The notes: generated by a model from the letters alone, not told the origin. A stretch of DNA of 50,002 bases from Litorilinea aerophila (GCF_006569185.2 NZ_VIGC02000039.1:1-50002); one strand, 5' to 3'. Shown: positions 19,972 through 30,307, counted from the stretch's first letter. Made by a program: numbers and translations.

Positions 19972-20556
19972 ATGGACAGGGTACAAAACTGGTTTCAACG
20001 GGCCTGGCTGGTGTTGGCCGTAGCGGCGGTGGTTATCGCCCTGGATCAGATCACCAAGATGTGGGTGCGAGCGACCATCCCCAAATTCACCTATGTGGTG
20101 CCGATCCCGGCCTTGGGTGAATATTTCGTTTTCGAGCACGTGGATAACTACGGCGCCGCTTTCGGCATCCTTCAGAACAGGGGAAATCTCTTCATCCTGG
20201 TGGCCGCAGTGGTTGCCATCGCGATTCTGGTCTACGTACAACAGGTTCCCCAGGAACAGCGGTTCCTGCGGATACTCTTTGGCCTCCAGTTGGGCGGCGC
20301 ATTGGGCAACGTGATCGACCGGCTTTACCAGGGCTACGTCACCGACTTCATCAAGATGGGCATCCCTGGCGTTTACTACTGGCCCAACTACAACATCGCG
20401 GACAGCGCCATCGTCCTGGGCGTGATCGGCCTGGGGATCTACGTCCTGCGGGAAGATTGGGGCCGCTCTCGCCCCCAAACCACCCACGACGAGGGCGGAG
20501 AGGCAGCTTCGGCCGCCGGCTCAACCGGCGGCTCATCCACAGAGGCATCTGGATGA
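19972..20556 (+). CDS. lspA: Lipoprotein signal peptidase
   Basis: 194 residues from the ATG at 19972 (AGGA 6 nt upstream). Aspartic protease of the inner membrane that removes signal peptides from prolipoproteins. Four hydrophobic helices are visible, with NYGAAFGIL and the catalytic Asp residues in GNVIDRLYQGYVTDF and NIADSAI. The C-terminus carries a polar Gly/Ser/Ala-rich tail of about 40 residues not usual for the family. It is followed 56 bp later by an RluA-type gene, a common pairing. A substrate in this window is the ModA lipoprotein. Confidence 0.95.
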   Translation: MDRVQNWFQRAWLVLAVAAVVIALDQITKMWVRATIPKFTYVVPIPALGEYFVFEHVDNYGAAFGILQNRGNLFILVAAVVAIAILVYVQQVPQEQRFLRILFGLQLGGALGNVIDRLYQGYVTDFIKMGIPGVYYWPNYNIADSAIVLGVIGLGIYVLREDWGRSRPQTTHDEGGEAASAAGSTGGSSTEASG

Positions 20557-20612
20557 CTCCCCAGCGCAAACCGCACAGGGACAGGTAACAGGGATAGGTA
20601 ACGAGGAAAACC

Positions 20613-21626
20613 ATGGACGACGCCCTGGCGCCAGGAGAAGAGGCCGCAGGGGCCGGTAAAGTCATTCAGCTGCAGGTAGACCACGAGGGAGACGGTCAGC
20701 GGTTGGACCGGTGGCTGGCGGCCCAGATGCCGGGACACAGCCGGAGCGAAATTCAGCGGTGGATCAAAGAGGGGCGGGTGACGGTGGATGGTCGGGCCGC
20801 CAAAGCCAGCCAGGCGGTGGAATCGGGGCAGGTGGTCCAGGTGCAGCGGCTCGCCGAGCTGAAGCCGCTAGAAAAACTCGTTCCCCAGGCGCTCCCCCTG
20901 GATATTGTCTACGAAGACGCCGATCTGCTGGCCATCAACAAACCGGCCGGCCTGGTGGTCCACCCGGCGCCAGGCCACCCGGACCGTACCCTGGTGAACG
21001 CGGTGCTCCACCATTGTCCAGAGTTGCAGGGCATCGGCGATGAGCGGCGACCGGGCATTGTCCACCGGCTGGACAAAGACACATCAGGGCTGATCCTGGT
21101 GGCCAAATCTCTCCCGGCACTGCGTGCCCTACAGAAACAATTCAAGGAGCGCCAGGTGGAGAAAGAGTACCTGGCGCTGGTGGAAGGGGTGCTGGATCCA
21201 CCCCGAGGACGGATTGTGGCACCCATCGGCCGTCATCCAACCCACCGGAAACGGCAGGCCGTGCTGCCGCCGGATGCCTTCGGACAGACCGCGGGGCGGG
21301 AAGCCATCACCGAGTACGAAGTGTTGGGTGTGTACACGGCACCGGTCCAGGATGGCAGCGCCAGGGGAAACTTCAGCCTGGTCCGGGTACATCTCCACAC
21401 CGGCCGCACCCACCAGATCCGCGTCCACTTCGCCTGGCGAAAACATCCCATTGTCGGCGACACCCTCTACGGCTACCGGAAACAGCGGTTGCCTTTGGAC
21501 CGCATGTTTCTCCACGCCTATCGGCTGAAATTCAGGCTGCCGGGCAACGGCCAGGAGATCGAACTTCGAGCCGAGTTGCCCCCCGAACTGCAAGAACTCC
21601 TCAGCCAATTGGAGCAGGCCCGTTAA
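20613..21626 (+). CDS. RluA-family rRNA/tRNA pseudouridine synthase
   Basis: 337 residues. An N-terminal S4 RNA-binding domain (about 27-80, RLDRWLAAQMPGHSRSEIQR) is followed by the catalytic domain with the signature GIVHRLDKDTSGLILVAKS, catalytic D154. LHTGRTHQIRVHF near the C-terminus is also diagnostic. Probably RluD-like, acting on large-subunit rRNA; the exact site cannot be told. Downstream of lspA, likely one transcript. Confidence 0.93.
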   Translation: MDDALAPGEEAAGAGKVIQLQVDHEGDGQRLDRWLAAQMPGHSRSEIQRWIKEGRVTVDGRAAKASQAVESGQVVQVQRLAELKPLEKLVPQALPLDIVYEDADLLAINKPAGLVVHPAPGHPDRTLVNAVLHHCPELQGIGDERRPGIVHRLDKDTSGLILVAKSLPALRALQKQFKERQVEKEYLALVEGVLDPPRGRIVAPIGRHPTHRKRQAVLPPDAFGQTAGREAITEYEVLGVYTAPVQDGSARGNFSLVRVHLHTGRTHQIRVHFAWRKHPIVGDTLYGYRKQRLPLDRMFLHAYRLKFRLPGNGQEIELRAELPPELQELLSQLEQAR

Positions 21627-21642
21627 AAGCGGGATAGCGGTT

Positions 21643-22125
21643 TCATCGTCCGAAACGGCGGTAGGACGAAGAGCCGCCACCGGATGAACTACCGGAATCG
21701 CTACTGCTTGTAGAACGAGAAGTGGAGCGGGACGAACTGCCGGTGCTGCTATCCCGATCGTCCGAACCCGGATCGTACGGATTCGGGCTATAGCCAGAAC
21801 CGCCACTGGGGGCAGAGCCGCCGGGTTCAGAGCCACCAGGTACCGCGCTCGGGCCATATCGGCTGGGGCCATAGGGCGGGTAATCCTGCAGGGACGGCAC
21901 TGACCGCTCCCGGACGATGCGTCGGTCGGGTGTTACGGCGAACCGCGTGTCAGTATACCAACTTCGAGCGGTCACCGCGGCAGTGTTGGCCAGAAAAAGC
22001 CCGTTAACCAACAGAATTAAAAAACAGCAGAGACTCAAGGTGATCAGCCGAGAGGCTTGCCGACGCCGCCGGATATCCCCGATTCCTCTGTTGTCTGAAC
22101 GTACAGTTCTGTCCATCATGCTCAT
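21643..22125 (-). CDS. Single-pass membrane protein with Ser/Gly-rich tail
   Basis: Not recognised. 160 residues from the ATG at 22125, which has GAGG 5 nt upstream; an ORF start at 22161 is less likely. A basic N-terminus (IRRRRQASR) precedes one hydrophobic helix (LITLSLCCFLILLVNGLFLA), then a region with RFAVTPDRRIVRERSV and a Pro/Gly/Tyr stretch, ending in a Ser/Arg/Gly-rich tail (STGSSSRSTSRSTSSSDSG). Inside-positive charges predict an external C-terminus. It converges on the pseudouridine synthase gene with only 16 bp between them. Confidence 0.6.
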   Translation of the reverse strand: MSMMDRTVRSDNRGIGDIRRRRQASRLITLSLCCFLILLVNGLFLANTAAVTARSWYTDTRFAVTPDRRIVRERSVPSLQDYPPYGPSRYGPSAVPGGSEPGGSAPSGGSGYSPNPYDPGSDDRDSSTGSSSRSTSRSTSSSDSGSSSGGGSSSYRRFGR

Positions 22126-22390
22126 TCCACCCTCTATACCAGATACTTCATGTAAACTCACCCATTTTCCCCTCGTGTTGGAAAGAGAAGGCCTGTCTGT
22201 ACGCCGGCTCTATTCCAGCTTGCATCACTTACAGTGTAGAGCAGGCCGTAGCTAAAAACCACGGTCAGACGTCAGAAATCAAATGGGGCAATCGACGCGC
22301 GCCAATGCCACATTTGTCTCACATTCGATTGATGGACGAAAAAAGTACGGGTGAGCAGATGAGGTAAAGGGAGTATCAAAACGTGGGCAC

Positions 22391-22432
22391 AAAAAAGCTC
22401 CGGCTGACAGGGGACTCAGTCGGAGCTTTTTT
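22391..22432. terminator. Strong bidirectional intrinsic terminator
   Basis: AAAAAAGCTCCGGCTGA (22391-22407) pairs with TCAGTCGGAGCTTTTTT (22416-22432), with one G-U pair and an 8-nt loop. A and T runs flank both sides, so it works either way. On the minus strand it lies about 155 bp after the response-regulator stop and probably ends that operon. The rest of the roughly 460-bp gap 22126-22586 has no gene that I can see. Confidence 0.85.
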
Positions 22433-22586
22433 GTAGAGGTCTTTAATCAACCTCGATTATGCCCTATTATACTCAACCCCAGGCTTTTGAACAGTAGCCA
22501 CCGTAGACAAATCAGGTAGGAAAACCCAAACTGATTCTGTAGGAATATTCCTACAAGCGCTGGGAAGCTGACCCCATCCACGTGGA

Positions 22587-23234
22587 TCAGGGATCCAACA
22601 GGAGGCCATGTTGCATGGCAAATTTGACCAGCGAGGGGAGATCGCTGATGCCGAGCTTCATCATCATGCGGCTGCGGTAAGTGGCCACACTCTTGGGCGA
22701 AAGGTGCAACAACTCGGCGATCTTGGCGTTGGTGTTCCCCCGGACCACCAACTGGAGCACCTGCCGCTCTCTGGCGCTGAGGGGCGCCAGGGGATCGTCA
22801 ACCTCCTTGTTGCCCCTTCGCAAATACTCCTCGATGAGCTCATTGGAAATCTTGCGGCTGAGGTGCCGTTCGCCCCGATGGGCCGCCCGTACCGCCTTGA
22901 TCAGCTCGGAGCCTGCCGATTCTTTCAAGACATAGCCCAGGGCGCCGGCCTGCAGGGCCCGATAGATGTATTGAGCGCTGGCGTGCATGGACAAAATGAC
23001 CACCTGGGCCGAGGGACAGGCTGTACGGATCTGCCAGGTGGCCTCGATGCCGCCCAGCTCCGGCATGCGGATATCCATGATCACCACATCCGGGCGCAGC
23101 CGGGTTACCTCCTCCAGGGCCGCCAGCCCATCGGCTGCCTCCCCCACCACTTTCATGTCCGCCTCCGCCTCCAGAATGTGGCGCAGGCCATCTCGCATCA
23201 TGGTATGATCATCGGCTAAAAAGACGGTGATCAT
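22587..23234 (-). CDS. NarL/FixJ-type response regulator
   Basis: 215 residues. Receiver domain 1-120 with the acidic pair in LADDH, phosphoacceptor D54 (VVIMDIRMPELGG) and K104 (YVLKES); LuxR-type helix-turn-helix at about 150-210 (LSARERQVLQLVVRGNTN, then KIAELLHLSPKSVATYRSRM). It would bind DNA as a dimer after phosphorylation. Its start overlaps the kinase stop by four bases (ATGA), so the pair is translated together. Target genes are unknown. Confidence 0.95.
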   Translation of the reverse strand: MITVFLADDHTMMRDGLRHILEAEADMKVVGEAADGLAALEEVTRLRPDVVIMDIRMPELGGIEATWQIRTACPSAQVVILSMHASAQYIYRALQAGALGYVLKESAGSELIKAVRAAHRGERHLSRKISNELIEEYLRRGNKEVDDPLAPLSARERQVLQLVVRGNTNAKIAELLHLSPKSVATYRSRMMMKLGISDLPSLVKFAMQHGLLLDP

Positions 23235-24868
23235 GGGTGCTCCCCTTTCAACGGAATAGTGACCTTCACCTGGGTGCCATGGCCTGGGGTCGACCGGATC
23301 TCCACCTGTCCCCCGATGGCCACTGCCCGCTCCTGCATGATCAGAAGTCCCCAGCCATTCTCCCCACTTTCGCGGCTTCCCCGCCGGGGCTGAAAGCCGC
23401 AGCCATCATCGGTGATGGTCATGCAGACCTGCCCGGGATCGCCCTCAATCTGGATGGTCACCTGCTGGGCCTCGGCATGGCGTACCACGTTGGCCAGGGC
23501 CTCCTGGGCGATGCGGAAGAGACCGTTGACCACGGTGTCCGGCAACTCGGGCAGGATGCCCTCCTGGGAGACATGGGTACGCAACCCAGAGCGCACGGCC
23601 AGGCGACCGGCATACCACTCCAGGCCGTCCACCAGACCGTAGTCGTCCAGCACCATGGGCCGGAGTTCCGACATGACGTTGCGAATGCGCTCGGTGATCT
23701 GCTCCACCAGCTCCATGGAATCAGAGAGCCGCTTCACCAGGGGAGAGTCCTCTGGACAATGGTTCTGAACCTGGCCTCGGATGATACTCAAGTTGAGCCC
23801 CAGGGCGCCCAGGTTCTGGCCCACCTGGTCGTGCAGCTCATTGGCCAAACGCCGCCTTTCGGCCTCCTGAACTTCGGATAGGCGTTGGGCAAGCTGGCGC
23901 AGTTGTTCCCGATGCTCACTCACTTCCCGGAGCAGCTGCATGTTCTGGGCTTCCGCCTGCTTACGCTCGGTGATGTCCCGAATGGCTGCCAGCACTTCCT
24001 GGCTGTTCAGACGGGAGAAGCGGGCTTCGCAAGTGAGGACTCGGCCGGCCAGGGGCAGGTCGAACTCTTGGGTTTTCAACTCATGTCCCTGCAACGCCTG
24101 TTGCACGCCGGACTCTAGCCGGGCGCGCAGTTCTTCCGCCAACGCCGGCCCGGGCGGACGGACAGCGTACCCGTTGTGGACGCCGAAATGTTCAGGGATC
24201 CGTACACTGAGGAGCTCCCCCTGGGCCGAGAGATGGGCCACCATGTCCGGCAGCGCGTCCATCAGGGCCCGCAGGCGGGCTTCGCTGGCCCGGACGACGG
24301 CCTGGCGGTCCTGCTCCAGGAGCCGCCGATGCCAGACCGACAGCACGATCAAGCCGGCCACGATGACGTAGGCCCCCAGGGTCAAGAGGAAAAGCTGTTG
24401 GAAGGGGTGGGGCAAGGGGAAAAGCCAGGCCACCGCCAGGCACCCTAGCGTGTTGGCGGCGATAAGGACAATGGTCGAGCGTTGGGAAAAAAGCAGGCTG
24501 GCGAGCAGGACGATGGCCAATCCAAATATCATCATGGCAAGACGACCCTCGTTCTGCTGAATAAGCAAATAAAAGAATGTGCTATTACCGGTAATTAACC
24601 CCAACTCGGAAGCGCGATGATAGTGGGGAGTGCGACTAAACAGATAACAGATAAATAGGATAAAAATGACAAACAGAATACTCCAGCGGGAACGCTGCTC
24701 CGCAATCTCTGGCAGAAAGAAGAGCACATAGAGCTCACATAGGAAGCCCACAACTGAACATAACAAAAACATACCCGCCACCAACCGGGCCTGCCGCCGC
24801 TCATCTGCGCTCTGCAACAGCGGCGAAGGCTCGGTCAAATGGTACCAGAGACGCTTCACGGAAACCAT
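23231..24868 (-). CDS. NarL-partner sensor histidine kinase (HisKA_3 type)
   Basis: About 545 residues from the ATG at 24868. An N-terminal region of five or six hydrophobic helices is followed by a PAS-like domain (SEARLRALMDALPDMVAHLS), a helical linker, the dimerisation/phosphoacceptor helix RRRLANELHDQVGQNLGALG with its His, and an HATPase domain (FRIAQEALANVVRHAEA, DDGCGF, GWGLLIMQERA). No extracellular sensor domain is evident, so the signal may be sensed in the membrane or by the PAS fold. The frame extends upstream to 24997 but without a ribosome site; GAGGAGG lies 15 nt before the chosen ATG, so the start is uncertain. Confidence 0.92.
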   Translation of the reverse strand: MVSVKRLWYHLTEPSPLLQSADERRQARLVAGMFLLCSVVGFLCELYVLFFLPEIAEQRSRWSILFVIFILFICYLFSRTPHYHRASELGLITGNSTFFYLLIQQNEGRLAMMIFGLAIVLLASLLFSQRSTIVLIAANTLGCLAVAWLFPLPHPFQQLFLLTLGAYVIVAGLIVLSVWHRRLLEQDRQAVVRASEARLRALMDALPDMVAHLSAQGELLSVRIPEHFGVHNGYAVRPPGPALAEELRARLESGVQQALQGHELKTQEFDLPLAGRVLTCEARFSRLNSQEVLAAIRDITERKQAEAQNMQLLREVSEHREQLRQLAQRLSEVQEAERRRLANELHDQVGQNLGALGLNLSIIRGQVQNHCPEDSPLVKRLSDSMELVEQITERIRNVMSELRPMVLDDYGLVDGLEWYAGRLAVRSGLRTHVSQEGILPELPDTVVNGLFRIAQEALANVVRHAEAQQVTIQIEGDPGQVCMTITDDGCGFQPRRGSRESGENGWGLLIMQERAVAIGGQVEIRSTPGHGTQVKVTIPLKGEHP

Positions 24869-25023
24869 GGCTGTCGCTCTGACCTCCTCTATGTACGCCA
24901 CAACGATGGGCTCCATGCACGCCACGACGGGAACAGGCCGGGAGGGCACGCCCTCCGCCTGAGGCAGCGCACCTGCCCTCCCGGCGTCCCAGGCCATCCG
25001 CGGCCAGGAATGGCGCCCCGGAT

Positions 25024-27690
25024 CTACGGCTGTGCCGGCCCTAGCTGGGAGACCACATACTGCTGCAAGTATTGCCGGGCCACCCGCTGGACATCCTCGG
25101 CCGTCACAGCCCGCAGCAGCTCCGGATAGCCCTCATCCAGCTCCACGCCCACGCCCAGGGTCTCGTACCAGCCCAGATACCAGGCCCGGCGCTCGGCTGT
25201 CTCGTGGGCGCTGGCATAGTCGCCGATGGCCTTGTTGCGGGCCCGCTCCAGCTCCTCCTCGGTGACACCGTTCTCCTGAATGTCCCGCACGATCTGCAAG
25301 ATCCCTTCCCGGGCCACCTCCGCGTTCTCCGGCAGGGTGATGATGAAGGCGTACAGGTAGCTCTCGCCCCGCCGGGACGGATAGGCCGAAGAGGTGGAAT
25401 AGGCCAACGCCTGCTCTTCCCGCAAGGTGGAGAAGAGGCGGCTGGTGAAGCCGGTGCCCAGGATGGTGTTTAACACCTTCATGGCCGGATAGTCTGGGCT
25501 GGCCACCGGAGGTGCCGGATACCCCACCATCATCCAGGTCAGGTTGGACTCTCGGGTCGCAGTGACCGTTTGATTGGCCGACAGGGAAATCTGGGGCGGG
25601 GCCGGCAGCAGATCCTCCTCGCCAGGCGCCAGGGTCCCCAGGCGACCCTGCAATCGGGCCCGCATCAGCCCGGCATCGAAGTTCCCCACCGCACTGATGA
25701 CCAGGTTGTTGGGCACGAAGTAGCGGCGGTAGAACTCCCGGACATCCTCCAGGGTCAACTGGCGCAGGGATTCCACCGTGGCCGAGGCATTGCCGTAGCC
25801 GCCCGGGCCATACAGGGCCTGGAGCAGGTTCTGGAAGACCACGTTGCCAAACTGGTCGGCCTGGGCCTGGACCTCCCGCATCATCTCATCCTTCAGACGC
25901 AGGAATTCCTCCTCTGAAAAGGCCGGGTTGAGGAGCACATCCAGATAGATGGGCAGGGCCTGGCTCCAGGTGTCGGCCGTGGCCACCAGGGTGAGGTTGG
26001 CCATGTCGGGCAAGAGCCCGTAGTCCAGGCGAGCGCCCAGATTCTCGATCTCTTCGAACAGGGTCTCTTCATCCCGGCTGGTGGTACCCCGCATGAGCAA
26101 TCGCATGGTCAGCTCGGCCAGGCCAGCCTCCTCGGCCGATTCCACGGAGGTGCCGCCGCCGATGAAGGTCTGCAAGGCTACCACTTCCGTGGTGTTGTCC
26201 GGCCGCAGAATGAGGCGCAGGCCGTTGTCCAGGGTGAGCACGCCCTCATCCAACCGGGCCGGGGCTTCGACTGCCTGCCCTTTGGGCACCAGCACCATCT
26301 CCAGATAGCGGTCCAGGTCGATGTACTTGCGGGCCACCGCCACCACGTTCTCCACCGTCTGGGCCTGGATCTGGTCGCCATAGGTCAGGGCGAAGCGGTA
26401 GTCGTCGGCCACTATCGAGTAAAAGCCCAGGGAGGAGGCGATGCCGTCGTTGGTCTCGTGGCTGTAGGCCAGGCTGGAAAGCAGCATGGTCTTGGCCCGC
26501 TCCAGCTCCGCCTCGCTCAGGTCACCCTCCAGGATGCGCCGAAGCTCCTGGAAGATGGCCTGCTCCACCAACGCCCGATTTTCGTAGGGGAAGGTGGCCG
26601 AAACGGTAAAGGTACTGGGATCCCGGGTGGTGAAGTAGCCCGCGTCCACGCTGTTGGCGATCCCCAGCTCCTTAATGATGTGCCGGTAGAAACGGGAGCC
26701 CCGACCCTCGGACAGGACCGCCAGCAGGACGTCCATGGCGTAGACGTCCTCCGGCTCTCGGATGGAGGGAGCCGGCCAGCCAAAGATCAGGTAGCCCTGG
26801 TTGACGTCGTGCTCGATGGTGATGACCCGACTCTCGGTCAGGGGCGGCGGCGCGGGGAAGCTGGGCCGCTCCACCGGCCGGGAGGGCATGGCCCCGAAGG
26901 TCTCGTCGATGACGGCGCGAATCTGGACCGGGTCGAAATTGCCGGCCACGATGAGGGTCATGTTGTTGGGCGTATAGTACTGCTCCTTGAAAGCCAGGAA
27001 ATCCTCCCGGGTACGGGGATCCAGCCCCTCTTCAGTGCCCACAATGGGCATGCCATAGGGGTGCCCCTGGAAGAAGGTCTGGTAGAACTCGGTGGCCAGG
27101 AAGGTTTGGGGATTATCCCGCCGTTGATCCCGCTCCCGCAGCACCACCTGCTTCTCTTTGGCGATTTCCTCCTCTGGGAAGGAGGCATTCTGGGTGATGT
27201 CGGCCAGGATGTCGATGGCCTGGGCCGTGTGCTCGCTGGGCACTTCGATGTAGTAGTGGGTGTAGTCGAAGGAGGTGGCCGCATTGGTGCGCCCGCCCAG
27301 GGACTCCACCTCCAGATCCACCGTGCCCGGCCGGCTGGGCGTTCCCTTAAACACCATGTGCTCAAAGAAATGGGCAATGCCGTTGTTTTCGGGCGTCTCG
27401 TTGATGGAGCCCACCCCCACCCAGACATCCACCAGGGTCACGGCCACGTTGGGTCGGGGCACCAACAGCACCTGCAGGCCGTTGTCCAGTTGATAGGCCT
27501 CCAGGTTGGCGAAGACGGCCTCGGCTGGCTGGGCCAGGACCGGCGCGTCGGCCCCCTGGGCAGTGGGGACGCCCACCCCCGGCATCGTGGGGAGCACCAG
27601 GGACGCCATCATCACCGCGACCAGCAGCATCTGTCGCGTCTTTCGGATGAGCTTCCGCATCTTCACAAGCTGCCTCGTGTTCACGTTCAT
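25024..27690 (-). CDS. Secreted M16-family zinc metallopeptidase (two-domain)
   Basis: 888 residues holding two M16 halves. A signal peptide spans about 1-46 (LLVAVMMASLVLPTMPGVGV, ending near AQGA). The first half has the inverted zinc motif HFFEH (H107, E110, H111) and the third ligand E186 (VLRERDQ). The second half (from about 465, LDNGLRLILRPDNTTEVVAL) lacks such a motif, as expected for the structural half. Members degrade peptides in the cell envelope. GAGGAG lies 6 nt before the ATG. The gene has its own promoter region carrying a tandem repeat. Confidence 0.93.
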   Translation of the reverse strand: MNVNTRQLVKMRKLIRKTRQMLLVAVMMASLVLPTMPGVGVPTAQGADAPVLAQPAEAVFANLEAYQLDNGLQVLLVPRPNVAVTLVDVWVGVGSINETPENNGIAHFFEHMVFKGTPSRPGTVDLEVESLGGRTNAATSFDYTHYYIEVPSEHTAQAIDILADITQNASFPEEEIAKEKQVVLRERDQRRDNPQTFLATEFYQTFFQGHPYGMPIVGTEEGLDPRTREDFLAFKEQYYTPNNMTLIVAGNFDPVQIRAVIDETFGAMPSRPVERPSFPAPPPLTESRVITIEHDVNQGYLIFGWPAPSIREPEDVYAMDVLLAVLSEGRGSRFYRHIIKELGIANSVDAGYFTTRDPSTFTVSATFPYENRALVEQAIFQELRRILEGDLSEAELERAKTMLLSSLAYSHETNDGIASSLGFYSIVADDYRFALTYGDQIQAQTVENVVAVARKYIDLDRYLEMVLVPKGQAVEAPARLDEGVLTLDNGLRLILRPDNTTEVVALQTFIGGGTSVESAEEAGLAELTMRLLMRGTTSRDEETLFEEIENLGARLDYGLLPDMANLTLVATADTWSQALPIYLDVLLNPAFSEEEFLRLKDEMMREVQAQADQFGNVVFQNLLQALYGPGGYGNASATVESLRQLTLEDVREFYRRYFVPNNLVISAVGNFDAGLMRARLQGRLGTLAPGEEDLLPAPPQISLSANQTVTATRESNLTWMMVGYPAPPVASPDYPAMKVLNTILGTGFTSRLFSTLREEQALAYSTSSAYPSRRGESYLYAFIITLPENAEVAREGILQIVRDIQENGVTEEELERARNKAIGDYASAHETAERRAWYLGWYETLGVGVELDEGYPELLRAVTAEDVQRVARQYLQQYVVSQLGPAQP

Positions 27691-27728
27691 GGACTTCTCC
27701 TCGTTTCGTTCCTGAATCTGATTATCTG

Positions 27729-27768
27729 ATTATACGAATGGCTCTACTGCACGAATGGCTCTACTGCA
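27729..27768 (-). promoter_or_regulatory. -10 box with abutting 17-bp tandem repeat, upstream of the M16 gene
   Basis: A perfect TATAAT on the minus strand (27734-27729) is followed immediately upstream by two exact tandem copies of CGAATGGCTCTACTGCA (plus-strand reading, 27735-27751 and 27752-27768). The repeats occupy the -35 region, where no TTGACA-like box is properly placed, which suggests an activator-dependent promoter. Confidence 0.5.
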
Positions 27769-27914
27769 CAAAGGTCAAATGAGGACGCTGCCCCACGCAG
27801 ATGAACGCTGATTCGGCTTACTTTCTCCGGCGTTTCTTTGCGCCTTTGCGTTCAAAAATGCCCTTTCTGCAGGGGAGTCACGAATTGAGCCGCGATACCC
27901 CCTATGGCAGGACG

Positions 27915-27943
27915 TTGCCGATCCACCTGTCTTCGTGTACTAT
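27915..27943 (+). promoter_or_regulatory. Putative malic enzyme promoter
   Basis: TTGCCG (27915-27920) and TACTAT (27938-27943) with a 17-bp spacer, about 70 bp before the malic enzyme ATG. The rest of the 320-bp gap holds the tandem repeat described above and a stretch at about 27795-27860 resembling dispersed spacer sequence (CTTTGCGCCTTTGCGTTCAA); no gene seen. Confidence 0.4.
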
Positions 27944-28010
27944 GAAAGATGCCACATATTTTTTGCTGTCGCTTGATGGTCCTCCGTCCGATGAAAGGTG
28001 AGTACGCCTT

Positions 28011-30266
28011 ATGTCAATCACCCGAGAAGCAGCCCTACAGTATCATGCGCAAGGCCGGCCTGGCAAGCTGAAAATTGTGGCCACCAAGCCCATGGAGACC
28101 CAACAGGACCTCTCCCTGGCCTACTCGCCAGGCGTGGCCCATCCAGTTTTGGCGATTGCCGAAGATCCCCAGGCCGCCTACGAGTACACGGCCAAAGGAA
28201 ACCTGGTGGCGGTCATCTCCAATGGCTCTGCCATCCTGGGGTTGGGGAACCGGGGAGCCCAGGCAGCCAAACCGGTGATGGAAGGCAAGGCCGTCCTGTT
28301 CAAGCGTTTTGCCGACATCGATGTGTTTGACATTGAGGTGGACAGCCAGGATCCCGAGGAGATCATCCGCTTCGTCGAAATGATTGCGCCCACCTTCGGC
28401 GGCATCAACCTGGAAGACATCAAGGCACCGGAATGTTTTCTGATCGAACGGGAGGCCCAACGGCGCTGCAACATTCCAGTCTTTCATGACGACCAGCACG
28501 GCACGGCCATCATCTCGGGAGCTGGCCTGCTCAACGCCCTGGAGCTGGTGAATAAGGAGATCGACAAGATTCGCGTTGTCATCAACGGGGCCGGCGCTGC
28601 CGGTATTGCCGTAGCCGAATTTTACATCGCCATGGGCGCAACCCGCGAAAACATCATCCTGTGCGACTCCCAGGGGGTCATCTATGCCGGCCGGGAGGAG
28701 GGCATGAACGAGTACAAGGCCCCCTACGCAGTGCCCACCCATGCCCGCACCCTGGCCGACGCCCTGGTGGACGCCGATGTCTTCATCGGCCTCTCGGTCG
28801 CCAACTGTGTGACCCGGGAGATGGTGCGCAGCATGGCCCGGGATCCCATCATCTTCGCCATGGCCAACCCCGACCCGGAAATCACCTACGAAGAAGTACA
28901 GGCCGCACGTAAGGATGTCATCTTCGGCACGGGCCGCAGCGACTACCCCAACCAGGTGAACAACGTCCTGGGCTTTCCCTTCATCTTCCGGGGTGCCCTG
29001 GACGTCCGGGCCACGGCCATCAACATGGAGATGAAGCTGGCCGCAGCCCGGGCCCTGGCCGACCTGGCCAAGGAAGATGTGCCCGACGGTGTCATTCGGG
29101 CTTATGGCCTGGATTCCCTCCGCTTTGGTCGTGATTATATCATCCCCAAGCCTCTGGATCCACGGGTGATGATGCGGGTGGCACCGGCCGTGGCCCGGGC
29201 CGCCATGGAAAGCGGCGTGGCCCGCATCCACATCGACCTGGAGGCCTACCTGGATCAGCTGGCCGCCCGCATGGGCAAGAGCGTCCAGGTCATGCGCAAC
29301 ATGGAGCGCAAGGCCAGCCAGGACCCCAAGCGGGTGGTCTTTGCCGAGGGCGAACACCCCAAGATCATCCGGGCGGCCTACAACGTGGAGACGGAAGGCA
29401 TCGCCCAGCCCATCCTCCTGGGCCGCAAAGAAGAGATCCAGGCCCAATGCCGGGAACTGGGCCTGGATTACGCCCCCCTGGTGATCGACCCCAACCAGTC
29501 GGACAAACGCAAGGTCTACGCACAGCTCTTCCACGAGCGCCGTCAACGCAAGGGCGTGACCCTGAGCCTGGCCAACGATATCCTCCGCCAGCCCAACTAC
29601 TTCGGTGCCCTCATGGTAGACCAGGGCGACGCGGACGCTTTCATCTCCGGCGTGACCTACAACTACCCGGAGGTGCTGCGCCCGGCCCTGCAGGCGGTGG
29701 GCACCGAGCCAGATCGCTGGGTCAGCGGCGTCTACCTGATGCTGGTCCACGACCGCCTCTACTTTTTCACCGATGCCACCGTGATCATCGAGCCCACCGT
29801 GGAACAGCTCGCGGCCATCGCCATCAACGCGGCCCAACTGGCCGAAGAGTTCGATGTGGAGCCCCGCATCGCCATGTTGAGCTTCTCCAACTTCGGCAGC
29901 ACGCCCCACGAACAGGCCATCAAAGTGCGCAAGGCCACCGAGCTGGTGAAAAAGCTGCGGCCGGATCTCCAGATCGATGGCGAGATGCAGGCCGACGTGG
30001 CCGTGGTTCCGGAGCTGATGGCCCGCCACTACCCCTTCAGCCAGGTCAAGGACGCCAACGTGCTGGTCTTCCCCCACCTGGCCGCCGCCAACACGGCCTA
30101 CAAACTGCTCAGCCGGCTGGGCGGCGCAGAAGCCATCGGCCCCATCCTGGTGGGCATGGCCAAGCCCATCCAGGTGCTGGCCATGGGCGCCGACGTGCGG
30201 GACATCATCAACATGACCATCCTGGCCGTGGTGGACGCCCAGTTCAAAAGCCAAAACAACGGCTGA
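28011..30266 (+). CDS. maeB: NADP-type malic enzyme with phosphotransacetylase-like C-terminal domain
   Basis: 751 residues, the length of the large MaeB class. Residues 1-430 are malic enzyme: [47 protein letters not shown], the metal site [11 protein letters not shown], and the nucleotide fold [12 protein letters not shown]. Residues from about 435 ([19 protein letters not shown]) to the end resemble phosphate acetyltransferase, a domain that in MaeB is regulatory. The enzyme decarboxylates malate to pyruvate, making NADPH. It is followed by a strong terminator, so it is probably monocistronic. Confidence 0.95.
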   Translation: MSITREAALQYHAQGRPGKLKIVATKPMETQQDLSLAYSPGVAHPVLAIAEDPQAAYEYTAKGNLVAVISNGSAILGLGNRGAQAAKPVMEGKAVLFKRFADIDVFDIEVDSQDPEEIIRFVEMIAPTFGGINLEDIKAPECFLIEREAQRRCNIPVFHDDQHGTAIISGAGLLNALELVNKEIDKIRVVINGAGAAGIAVAEFYIAMGATRENIILCDSQGVIYAGREEGMNEYKAPYAVPTHARTLADALVDADVFIGLSVANCVTREMVRSMARDPIIFAMANPDPEITYEEVQAARKDVIFGTGRSDYPNQVNNVLGFPFIFRGALDVRATAINMEMKLAAARALADLAKEDVPDGVIRAYGLDSLRFGRDYIIPKPLDPRVMMRVAPAVARAAMESGVARIHIDLEAYLDQLAARMGKSVQVMRNMERKASQDPKRVVFAEGEHPKIIRAAYNVETEGIAQPILLGRKEEIQAQCRELGLDYAPLVIDPNQSDKRKVYAQLFHERRQRKGVTLSLANDILRQPNYFGALMVDQGDADAFISGVTYNYPEVLRPALQAVGTEPDRWVSGVYLMLVHDRLYFFTDATVIIEPTVEQLAAIAINAAQLAEEFDVEPRIAMLSFSNFGSTPHEQAIKVRKATELVKKLRPDLQIDGEMQADVAVVPELMARHYPFSQVKDANVLVFPHLAAANTAYKLLSRLGGAEAIGPILVGMAKPIQVLAMGADVRDIINMTILAVVDAQFKSQNNG

Positions 30267-30272
30267 CGGCCC

Positions 30273-30307
30273 TCGGGAGGGTCTCCTGGTCTGGGAGACC
30301 CTCCCGA
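30273..30307 (+). terminator. Intrinsic terminator after malic enzyme
   Basis: TCGGGAGGGTCTCC (30273-30286) and GGAGACCCTCCCGA (30294-30307) form a perfect 14-bp stem with a 7-nt loop, beginning 6 bp after the stop. The T run after it is short (CGTTTC). Confidence 0.75.

Noticed and set aside
22200-22432. Separate small RNA ending at the 22391-22432 terminator
   Set aside because: No convincing plus-strand promoter; the terminator is explained by the two-component operon on the minus strand.
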